From the NCBI RefSeq assembly GCF_000517085.1, contig NZ_KI912107.1, positions 3,779,980 to 3,843,979 on the forward strand: DNA of 64,000 bases. The letters are read 5' to 3'. The notes beneath the pieces were generated by a model that had not been told where the DNA came from, searched no databases, and saw only the letters and a program-made list of their open reading frames with translations. This stretch comes from Saccharicrinis fermentans DSM 9555 = JCM 21142 (GTDB lineage Bacteria; Bacteroidota; Bacteroidia; Bacteroidales; Marinilabiliaceae). Of the stretch, positions 56,642-64,000 are shown in pieces. Every line of letters starts with the position of its first letter. The first letter of the stretch is position 1. Made by a program: the position numbers and the translations under genes.

Positions 56642-59600
56642 ATGGACAGAACAACAAAGTTATATAAAGCAATACAGGAGCGAATTCTGATATTGGATGG
56701 TGCAATGGGAAGTTTGATTCAAACTTATAAACTGGAAGAGGAAGATTATAGGGGCGAGCGGTTCAAGAATCATCACATGCCCATCAAAGGAAATAACGAT
56801 ATTCTTTCCATTACCCAGCCACAACTGATTAAAGAGATTCATACTAAATATCTGGAAGCGGGTTCTGACATCATTGAAACCAACACATTTAATGCCACCA
56901 CCATATCGCAAGCCGATTACGATATGCAAGCAGCTGTTTGGGACATCAACTATCAGTCGGCCAAGATAGCCCGGGAAGCAGCAGATGCATACACCCTCAA
57001 AACGCCGGAAAAACCACGTTTTGTTTGTGGTTCTATTGGCCCCCTAAACAAGGCCCTATCGCTCTCGCCAGACGTAAACAACCCTGGATACAGGGCCGCC
57101 AGCTTTGATGAAGTAAAAGCAGCCTACTTGGAACAGGTAGAGGCACTCATCAGGGGAGGCGCTGACCTTTTGATGATAGAAACCGTCTTTGACACCCTCA
57201 ATGCCAAGGCAGCCCTATTGGCCATTGATGAAATTTTCGACAAGATGGGTAAGAAATTACCTGTGATGGTTTCTGGAACAATCACAGATGCCAGTGGAAG
57301 AACGCTGTCGGGACAAACGCTGCAGGCCTTTATTGACTCTGTTTCGCACATGGATATCCTCAGCATTGGCTTAAACTGTTCTTTAGGAGCCAAGGAATTA
57401 GAACCCTATGTGACCGAATTATCGGAGAAAGCGCCTTTTTATATCAGCACCCATCCCAATGCCGGTTTACCAAACCAATTTGGCGAATATGACCAAACGC
57501 CCGAACAAATGTCGGCGCTTATCAGCAAGTGGCTTGAAGCGGGCAAAGTAAATATACTTGGAGGATGTTGCGGCACCACGCCCGAACATATTGCAGCCTT
57601 AGCCAAAGCAGCAGAAAAATACCACACACACCAAAAAGTTAAGCCTCCTGAAATCACGCATCTAAGTGGACTAGAGTCCTTACAAATGCGTTCAGATACT
57701 AACTTTATAAACATAGGAGAACGATGTAACGTGGCTGGATCACGTAAGTTCCTTCGCCTCATCAAAGAAAAAAAATACGAAGAGGCTGTTGACATAGCGC
57801 GCCACCAGGTTGAAAACGGAGCACAGATTGTAGATGTTAACATGGACGATGCCATGTTAGATGCCAAAGAGGAGATGGTCACTTTCCTGAACATGCTCAT
57901 GTCTGATCCTGATGTATCACGGGTACCTATCATGGTCGACTCCTCCAAGTTTGAAGTCATAGAAGCTGGCTTAAAATGTCTTCAGGGCAAATCTGTAGTC
58001 AACAGTATCAGTCTGAAAGAAGGTGAAGAGATCTTTTTACAACAAGCAACAACCCTCAAACGCTACGGTGCTGCAGTAGTGGTGATGGCCTTTGATGAGA
58101 AAGGACAGGCCGACAGCTTAGAGCGTCGTAAAGAAATTTGCTCACGAGCCTATAAACTTCTTACAGAAAAGGTTAACTTCCCTCCACAGGACATCATCTT
58201 CGACCCCAATGTATTGGCCATTGCAACCGGTATTGAGGAACATAACAACTATGCCGTTGACTTTATTGATACATGCCGATGGATAAAGAAGAATCTGCCC
58301 CACGCACACATTAGTGGTGGCATCAGCAACCTATCATTCTCCTTCCGAGGCAACAATGTGGTACGCGAGGCTATTCACTCTGTATTTCTATATTACGCCA
58401 TTAAAGAAGGCTTAGACATGGGCATTGTAAACCCCGCAATGCTTCAGGTATATGACGAGATACCCAAAGAACTATTGGGTTATGTTGAAGACGTGGTTTT
58501 TAACAAACGACCAGATGCCACCGACCGCTTGGTTGACTATGCCGAAACCATCAAAAACATCACCCCAGAAGAGGGTGAAGTTAAGCAAGCTGCTTGGCGA
58601 GAGGGTAATCTGGAGGAACGCCTAAGCCATTGTCTGGTTAAGGGAATCAGTGACTTTTTAGAAGTTGACATTCAAGAAGCACTGGAAAAATACCCTACAG
58701 CACTGGATATCATTGAACAACCTCTCATGGATGGCATGAATGTGGTGGGCGACCTCTTTGGTGATGGAAAGATGTTTTTACCCCAGGTGGTAAAAACGGC
58801 ACGGGTGATGAAAAAAGCAGTAGCCATTTTACAGCCCATCATCGAAAAAGAAAAAGCATCAACAGGAGCCTCGTCCAGTAATGGAAAAATACTTATGGCG
58901 ACAGTTAAGGGTGATGTTCATGATATTGGAAAGAACATTGTCGGTGTAATCTTAGGCTGCAACAATTACGAGGTAATTGACTTGGGCGTGATGGTTCCTA
59001 CCGAAAAGATACTTCAAGAAGCCATTGACCAAAAAGTTGATATCATTGGCTTAAGCGGACTGATAACACCCTCCTTGGAAGAGATGGTGAATGTAGCCAA
59101 AGAGATGAAAAACCGAAACTTTGAAGTACCACTTATGGTAGGAGGTGCAACCACCTCAAAAGTACATACGGCCGTAAAAATTGAGCCACAGTACACTGAG
59201 CCGGTCATTCATGTGAAAGATGCCTCTAAAAGTGCACAGGTAGTGAGTGCATTGCTTTCTAAAACAGGCAAAGCGGCATTTGTAAACAAAACAAAAGAAG
59301 AGTATGCTGCCCTACGCGAACGCAATGCCAACAAAAGACCTGTGGTCATTGCTCCCATAAGTAAAGCCCGAGAAAAAGGCTTTAAAATAGATTGGAGTCA
59401 GGATCAAATATGCACTCCCAACACCATGGGTATTCAGGTATTTGACGACTATTCCATTGCTGAGATTAGAAAGTTTATTGATTGGACCTTCTTTTATCAG
59501 GCCTGGAACCTTACAGGTAACTACGATGGGATAGAGACAGTAACAACAGCTCAACAGGAAACCGAATGGCTCAAAAAATATAAAACAGAAAACGCCCTGG

Positions 59601-60379
59601 CCAAAGCCAAAGAAGCCCTGAAACTCTGGAGAGATGCACAAGCTATGCTCGATAAAATTGAGCGTGATAAAATGTTAACCCCTAAAGCTGTATTTGGATT
59701 ATTCCCGGCAAACAGTGAAGGAGATGATGTGATCGTTTACACAGACGAAAGTCGTACGATAGAAAAAACCAGGTTTCATCAAATACGAGAACAACAAGAC
59801 AAACCCGGTAAAGAAACCTTTCATGCATTATCCGACTTCATTGCACCTGTTTCTTCGGGTGTAAAAGATTATATTGGAGGCTTTGCCGTGACTTCAGGCA
59901 TCGGTATTGAAAAGTGGGAAAAAGCGTATATGGACGACCACGATGATTTTAGTGCTATCATGTTAAAATCACTGGCCGACAGGTTAGCTGAAGCCTTTGC
60001 TGAGCTACTGCATTTTCGGGTTCGCAAAGAGTTCTGGGGCTATGCCCCTGACGAGGATTTTAATACTGACAACTTCATTCGTGAACGTTACAGAGGCATC
60101 CGTCCGGCATTGGGATACCCTGCCTGTCCGGATCATAGCGAAAAAAGATCACTATTTGACCTAATGGAAGTGGAAAAAAATGTGGGCATCACTCTCACCG
60201 AACATTTCAGTATGTACCCCAATGCATCCGTTAGCGGATTGTATTTTGCACACCCCAAAGCCATGTACTTTGGTATTGGTAAAATAGGCAAAGATCAAGT
60301 GGAAGATTTAGCCCAACGCAAAGGAATCTCTACTGACGAAATGGAAAAATGGATTCCCATCAATTTAAGTTATAGATAA
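56642..60379 (+). CDS. metH: cobalamin-dependent methionine synthase
   Basis: Transfers the methyl group of methyl-THF to homocysteine through methylcobalamin. Full four-module protein of 1245 residues: homocysteine domain (zinc Cys in GLNCSLG and [10 protein letters not shown]), pterin domain ([14 protein letters not shown]), B12 domain ([11 protein letters not shown] with the cobalt-binding His), and the C-terminal AdoMet activation domain ([17 protein letters not shown]). Length as in E. coli (1227). metF follows 73 bases later, providing its methyl donor. Confidence 0.97.
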   Translation: MDRTTKLYKAIQERILILDGAMGSLIQTYKLEEEDYRGERFKNHHMPIKGNNDILSITQPQLIKEIHTKYLEAGSDIIETNTFNATTISQADYDMQAAVWDINYQSAKIAREAADAYTLKTPEKPRFVCGSIGPLNKALSLSPDVNNPGYRAASFDEVKAAYLEQVEALIRGGADLLMIETVFDTLNAKAALLAIDEIFDKMGKKLPVMVSGTITDASGRTLSGQTLQAFIDSVSHMDILSIGLNCSLGAKELEPYVTELSEKAPFYISTHPNAGLPNQFGEYDQTPEQMSALISKWLEAGKVNILGGCCGTTPEHIAALAKAAEKYHTHQKVKPPEITHLSGLESLQMRSDTNFINIGERCNVAGSRKFLRLIKEKKYEEAVDIARHQVENGAQIVDVNMDDAMLDAKEEMVTFLNMLMSDPDVSRVPIMVDSSKFEVIEAGLKCLQGKSVVNSISLKEGEEIFLQQATTLKRYGAAVVVMAFDEKGQADSLERRKEICSRAYKLLTEKVNFPPQDIIFDPNVLAIATGIEEHNNYAVDFIDTCRWIKKNLPHAHISGGISNLSFSFRGNNVVREAIHSVFLYYAIKEGLDMGIVNPAMLQVYDEIPKELLGYVEDVVFNKRPDATDRLVDYAETIKNITPEEGEVKQAAWREGNLEERLSHCLVKGISDFLEVDIQEALEKYPTALDIIEQPLMDGMNVVGDLFGDGKMFLPQVVKTARVMKKAVAILQPIIEKEKASTGASSSNGKILMATVKGDVHDIGKNIVGVILGCNNYEVIDLGVMVPTEKILQEAIDQKVDIIGLSGLITPSLEEMVNVAKEMKNRNFEVPLMVGGATTSKVHTAVKIEPQYTEPVIHVKDASKSAQVVSALLSKTGKAAFVNKTKEEYAALRERNANKRPVVIAPISKAREKGFKIDWSQDQICTPNTMGIQVFDDYSIAEIRKFIDWTFFYQAWNLTGNYDGIETVTTAQQETEWLKKYKTENALAKAKEALKLWRDAQAMLDKIERDKMLTPKAVFGLFPANSEGDDVIVYTDESRTIEKTRFHQIREQQDKPGKETFHALSDFIAPVSSGVKDYIGGFAVTSGIGIEKWEKAYMDDHDDFSAIMLKSLADRLAEAFAELLHFRVRKEFWGYAPDEDFNTDNFIRERYRGIRPALGYPACPDHSEKRSLFDLMEVEKNVGITLTEHFSMYPNASVSGLYFAHPKAMYFGIGKIGKDQVEDLAQRKGISTDEMEKWIPINLSYR

Positions 60380-60452
60380 AACAGGATTCGTTGCTTCATA
60401 AACAACGTATATCTTCGTATCAGAACCCTCATAAAAAAATAAGACACATACA

Positions 60453-61406
60453 ATGACAGCTGCAGAGTTAGTTTTAAAAAATAAAGAAACCAAGTTCTCA
60501 TTTGAGCTACTACCGCCTTTAAAAGGAAATAACATCGATAAAGTATTTAAAACCATCGATATATTAAAAGAGTTCAATCCTCAATTTATCAACATCACCT
60601 CACACCGCGAGGAGTATAAGTTTGAAACGAACGACAAAGGATATGTAGAGAAAAAAGTAGTACGCAAACGTCCAGGTACAGTAGCTGTTGCGGCCTCCAT
60701 ACAAAATAAATACGGCATTAAAGTAATCCCCCACATCATTTCCCGTGGCTTTACCAAAGCAGAAACAGAATATGCCTTAATAGACCTTAACTTTTTGGGC
60801 ATCCACGATGTATTGTTATTGCGAGGAGATGATGCCCACAAAGATAAATATCCAGAGAGAAGCGAAGACTGCAATCAATATGCCATTGAGCTGGCTGAAC
60901 AGGTTAACAACCTAAACAAAGGAATCTATCTGGACGGCACAAGCAACGATGCTTTTACCACACCTTTTGCTTACGGAGTTGCAGGTTATCCGGAGAAACA
61001 CGAAGAAGCACCCAACATGGATTCGGATCTAAGATACCTAAAAGCCAAAGTGGACGCTGGAGCCGAATATGTAATGACACAAATGTTTTTCGACAACCAA
61101 AAATATTATGACTTTGTTGATAAATGCAGAGCCATGGGTATTACAATTCCTATCATTCCGGGTATTAAGCCCATTACAACAGCCAACCAACTCACGGTAT
61201 TGCCCAAAATATTTAGTTGTGATATCCCCGAAGACTTCGCCAAAGAGTTACGTAAATGCAAGGACAATGAACAGGTAAAACAAGTGGGAATTGAGTGGTG
61301 CATTCAACAAGCTCTTGACCTAAAAAAGAACGGCGTACCCATCATTCACTTCTATACCATGATGGCAACCCAAAGCACCCGAAAAGTAGCCGAAGCTATC
61401 TATTAA
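60453..61406 (+). CDS. metF: 5,10-methylenetetrahydrofolate reductase
   Basis: Makes 5-methyl-THF for MetH. FAD-dependent TIM barrel beginning KFSFELLPPLKGN with the catalytic Glu, then ITSHREE, LRGDDAHKDKYPE and MTQMFFDNQKYYDFVDKC. Length 317, slightly longer than E. coli MetF (296), as in many Bacteroidota. It lies behind metH, probably in one transcript, and is closed by a hairpin. Confidence 0.95.
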   Translation: MTAAELVLKNKETKFSFELLPPLKGNNIDKVFKTIDILKEFNPQFINITSHREEYKFETNDKGYVEKKVVRKRPGTVAVAASIQNKYGIKVIPHIISRGFTKAETEYALIDLNFLGIHDVLLLRGDDAHKDKYPERSEDCNQYAIELAEQVNNLNKGIYLDGTSNDAFTTPFAYGVAGYPEKHEEAPNMDSDLRYLKAKVDAGAEYVMTQMFFDNQKYYDFVDKCRAMGITIPIIPGIKPITTANQLTVLPKIFSCDIPEDFAKELRKCKDNEQVKQVGIEWCIQQALDLKKNGVPIIHFYTMMATQSTRKVAEAIY

Positions 61407-61430
61407 GACATAGAAACCAATACCAATATT

Positions 61431-61463
61431 AAATCCGATTCATGCCATGAATCGGATTTTTTG
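61431..61463 (+). terminator. terminator after metF
   Basis: AAATCCGATTCA (61431-61442) pairs perfectly with TGAATCGGATTT (61448-61459), five-base loop, then TTT within a T-run of six. Confidence 0.85.
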
Positions 61464-61580
61464 GCAATGAATATTCATAAATTCATCAAGCTAAAAGGTA
61501 TAACTTGACAAATTTCATATTAACTTTATACGAAATATCACCAAGAGTTATCATATTTACCGCATAAAACTTATGCAACC

Positions 61581-62951
61581 ATGTTACTTAAATCCATTAA
61601 TCCGGCCAACGGTGAAACTGTACACGAATACCCTGAGTCACAGTGGGAAGAAATAGACACCACTATCCGCAGTGTTAAAAATGCCTTTCATTCATGGAAA
61701 AAGACATCCACACAAAAGCGTATTGATCATGTCAAAAAATTAGCCCACCTCCTAGACATTCGTAAGGAAAACTTAGCCCACACCATGACCATTGAGATGG
61801 GTAAGCCCATTCAGGAATCCAGGGCCGAGGTCGAGAAATGTATCTGCTTATGTAATTATTATTGTGAACATATCGATGAATTTTTGAGGTCCAAGTCTAT
61901 ACCTACCGAAGCCACTGAATCCTATGTCTCCTTTCAGCCACTGGGCGTGATACTGGCCATTATGCCATGGAACTTTCCTCTCTGGCAGGTATTCCGATGT
62001 GCTATCCCATCCATTCTGGCCGGAAATACAATGGTGTTAAAGCATGCTTCCAATGTACCCGGTTGTGCCATCGCCATCGAAGATTTATTTCTAGAGTCTG
62101 ATTTTCCGGATGACATATTCCGCTCTGTGCTCACCTCCAACAGAAGAGTAGAGCGTATAATCGCCAACAAACGCATTGCTGCAGTAACCCTCACAGGAAG
62201 CACCAAAGCCGGACAAGCGGTAGCACAAACAGCAGGAACCTACCTCAAAAAATGCGTTTTAGAATTGGGTGGCAGTGATCCTTATATCATCTTAGATGAT
62301 GCAGATTTGGACATGGCGGTAGAAGCATGCGTTAAAGGCCGCCTACTAAACACAGGACAGAGCTGTATTGGTGCCAAACGATTTATCGCAACCGAAAAAA
62401 TATATGACGAGTTTGAACAACGTTTTGTAGCAGAGATGAAAGCAGTAACCATGGGCGATCCGCTCAATGAGTTCAACCAACTGGGTCCAATAGCAAGAGG
62501 CAACATACGAGAAGACCTTCTGAGCCAAGTAAATAAATCCATATCGATGGGAGCCCATCTATTATGCGGAGGCGAGATCAATTACGACGTTGAAGGCTTC
62601 TACTACCCTGCCACGGTTTTATCTAATGTACAAAGCGGAATGCCAGCATATAACCAGGAATTGTTTGGTCCGGTAGCATCCCTTATCAAAGTAAAGGGAG
62701 AGCAAGAAGCCATTCATATTGCCAATGACACTAGTTATGGATTGGGCGCTGCTATCTTTACCGCTGATGTTGAAAAAGGAAAATACATCGCTGAACATGA
62801 GCTGGATGCCGGCTGTTGCTTTGTAAATGATTTTGTGAAGTCAGACCCCCGGCTGCCTTTTGGTGGCATCAAGGATAGTGGATATGGCCGCGAACTCTCC
62901 ATCTATGGCTTACACGAATTCGTTAACATCAAAACAGTATATATTAAATAA
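61581..62951 (+). CDS. succinate-semialdehyde dehydrogenase-like aldehyde dehydrogenase
   Basis: NAD(P)-dependent aldehyde dehydrogenase of 456 residues, nearest in size and layout to Sad/YneI-type succinate-semialdehyde dehydrogenases. Conserved blocks: MPWNFPLWQVFR, TLTGSTKAGQAVA, catalytic Glu in LELGGSDPYIIL, catalytic Cys in NTGQSCIGAKRF, and GPVASLIKVK. Substrate preference is inferred from family resemblance. Its stop shares a base with the recX start (TAATG). Confidence 0.88.
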   Translation: MLLKSINPANGETVHEYPESQWEEIDTTIRSVKNAFHSWKKTSTQKRIDHVKKLAHLLDIRKENLAHTMTIEMGKPIQESRAEVEKCICLCNYYCEHIDEFLRSKSIPTEATESYVSFQPLGVILAIMPWNFPLWQVFRCAIPSILAGNTMVLKHASNVPGCAIAIEDLFLESDFPDDIFRSVLTSNRRVERIIANKRIAAVTLTGSTKAGQAVAQTAGTYLKKCVLELGGSDPYIILDDADLDMAVEACVKGRLLNTGQSCIGAKRFIATEKIYDEFEQRFVAEMKAVTMGDPLNEFNQLGPIARGNIREDLLSQVNKSISMGAHLLCGGEINYDVEGFYYPATVLSNVQSGMPAYNQELFGPVASLIKVKGEQEAIHIANDTSYGLGAAIFTADVEKGKYIAEHELDAGCCFVNDFVKSDPRLPFGGIKDSGYGRELSIYGLHEFVNIKTVYIK

Positions 62952-63418
62952 TGACATTTGAACAAGCATTACTAAAAGCCTCTCATATATGCGCCCGCCA
63001 AGAGAAATGTATTTTTGATATCCAAAAAAAACTCAATGACTGGCAGGTGGAACCTAATATTGCCCAACGGGTAATAGACCAGTTGATCAAGGAAAAATTT
63101 ATTGACGAAGAGAGGTATATTCGGTTTTATGTAAAGGATAAATTTTTATTTAACCGCTGGGGAAAAATAAAAATAAGGTGGCAACTGAAGGCAAAACAGA
63201 TATCCGGCAAGCAGGTAGACACAGCGCTCGAACAGATTAATATGGGAGAATACAGGCAGGCTTTGGCGCAATTATTGATACAAAAAAAACGTTCAATAAA
63301 AAACGATGATCCATTTAAAACAAAAGCTTCACTGATCAGATATGCATCATCACGTGGCTTTGAACCACCGTTGATATATCAAATTTTAGACAATGAAGTA
63401 ATGAGCGATAACAAATAA
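62951..63418 (+). CDS. recX: RecX-family regulatory protein
   Basis: A 155-residue, mostly helical protein of three RecX-type repeats; DQLIKEKFIDEERYIRFYVKDKF is the best conserved block (residues 43-65), followed by GKIKIRWQLKAKQIS. In other bacteria RecX blocks or modulates RecA filaments. recA is not nearby. Its start overlaps the aldehyde dehydrogenase stop, so the two are translationally coupled. Confidence 0.88.
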   Translation: MTFEQALLKASHICARQEKCIFDIQKKLNDWQVEPNIAQRVIDQLIKEKFIDEERYIRFYVKDKFLFNRWGKIKIRWQLKAKQISGKQVDTALEQINMGEYRQALAQLLIQKKRSIKNDDPFKTKASLIRYASSRGFEPPLIYQILDNEVMSDNK

Positions 63419-63429
63419 AACATGAACCT

Positions 63430-64000
63430 ATGAACCTCTTTAACTTACCAAAGTCACTTAGCAGGCTAATACTCTGCATGATGATATTTACACTTTCTTT
63501 CTTCTCATTGGAGGCCAAAAGAAAACCCTCTTGGGTCAATCAACGTCCCACCGACACAAACTACTATTATGGCAGGGCCATGAGCTCAAAACTAGATGGT
63601 GAGGTTTCTTTCCGGACAGAAGCGCGTAATAAAGCATTAAAAGAACTTAGCTCTGAAATTAAGGTGACTATCTCATCCAATTCTATTCTACGGCAATTTG
63701 AACATAATTATCAGGTAAAAGAAGAGTTTGAAGCAAGCACGTATGAGTCGGTAGAAGCCACCTTAGAAGGCTATGAGGTACTCACATGGGAAAACAAAAA
63801 GGAATATTGGGTAATGGTTCGTCTTAACAAGGACAAATATGCCATGCTCAAGAAACAAAAACTGGACTATGCAAAAAAAATGTCCGCCACCTATTATTAC
63901 GACGGAAAAAAAGCGGTTGCCCAAGGGAATATCTACGAAGGCTTACTTTTTTACGTACAAGCCATCAAAGCCATTAAAAACCACACTGCAGAAGACCTGA
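63430..64000 (+). CDS. LPP20-like exported protein, 3'-truncated by window edge
   Basis: Reading from ATG 63430 the frame stays open to the window end (190 codons). It begins with a signal peptide (LSRLILCMMIFTLSFFSLEA) followed by KRKPSWVNQRPTDTNYYYGRAMS, the W-x-x-x-R-P then YYYGxA pattern of LPP20-family lipoproteins, and the RTEARNKALKELSSEIKVTISS block. There is no lipobox Cys at the expected cleavage site, so it may be periplasmic rather than lipidated. An ATG at 63422 ends after three codons and is not used. Not detected by ordinary minimum-length ORF calling because of the edge. Confidence 0.72.
   Translation, partial: MNLFNLPKSLSRLILCMMIFTLSFFSLEAKRKPSWVNQRPTDTNYYYGRAMSSKLDGEVSFRTEARNKALKELSSEIKVTISSNSILRQFEHNYQVKEEFEASTYESVEATLEGYEVLTWENKKEYWVMVRLNKDKYAMLKKQKLDYAKKMSATYYYDGKKAVAQGNIYEGLLFYVQAIKAIKNHTAEDL

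Noticed and set aside
61505-61528. TTGACA with a TATA-like box before the aldehyde dehydrogenase
   Set aside because: It resembles an E. coli sigma-70 promoter, which is not the Bacteroidota consensus, and no TAnnTTTG lies at the proper distance.
63336-63539. Minus-strand 67-codon frame across the recX end
   Set aside because: It is antisense to recX and to the start of the LPP20-like gene, which has a clear signal peptide on the plus strand.

Overview
The window is a chromosomal stretch of a Bacteroidota genome. The evidence is promoter-like TAnnTTTG -7 boxes paired with TTTG-type -33 boxes, weak Shine-Dalgarno signals, an arginine pathway of the N-succinylornithine type, and families typical of the phylum (two-component propeller protein, Wzi-type capsule protein, receiver-fused PEP-synthase-like protein). 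A marine or sediment anaerobe of the Marinilabiliales/Bacteroidales side fits (HydF, B12-dependent MetH, hemerythrins), but that placement is an inference. No rRNA, tRNA, insertion sequence, prophage or CRISPR array was seen. Coding density is high and most genes are core metabolism.

Layout. 1-8.9 kb: the end of a proline/arginine cluster, proC (cut by the left edge), proB, proA, argF' (succinylornithine carbamoyltransferase with the diagnostic Pro90), argB, an argE-like deacylase, argH from its own promoter, then a citrate synthase and a strong terminator. 9-11.9 kb: an unknown helical protein, carA without carB, and a hemerythrin-like protein. 12.1-16.5 kb: a tight four-gene operon, NatA/NatB-type ABC exporter, Ppx/GppA phosphatase, and an NtrC-type regulator lacking its DNA-binding domain. 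16.6-19.8 kb: a divergent aspartase-superfamily lyase, an unknown protein, and convergent hydF for [FeFe]-hydrogenase maturation. 20-22.2 kb: a PAS-rich histidine kinase.

22.3-34.4 kb, minus strand: hisH-hisA-hisF-hisIE, a TlpA-like thioredoxin lipoprotein, purU, and a complete trp operon (trpE-G-D-C-F-B, a LysE-family exporter, trpA). The trp operon is preceded by a promoter, a 16-residue leader peptide containing Trp-Trp-Trp-His-Trp, and an intrinsic terminator: a textbook attenuator arrangement. 34.4-41.8 kb: small unknown protein, PhzF-like isomerase, DCC-family protein, a large receiver/ATP-grasp protein, a cupin lipoprotein and a DUF4097-like repeat protein.

42-54.2 kb is surface-polysaccharide flavoured: glycosyltransferase, Wzi-like outer-membrane protein, nucleotide-sugar dehydrogenase, a mini winged-helix protein, a membrane metallopeptidase, a propeller/GAF sensor, and an MBOAT plus SGNH pair for O-acetylation. 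54.4-64 kb: a chemoreceptor joining a periplasmic zinc-binding-type domain to a cytoplasmic hemerythrin domain, metH, metF, an aldehyde dehydrogenase, recX, and the start of an LPP20-like protein cut by the right edge.

The strongest items for a second look are the trp leader, the paired His-to-Gln changes in the hydF neighbourhood, the exporter inside the trp operon, the receiver/ATP-grasp fusion, and the dual-metal chemoreceptor.
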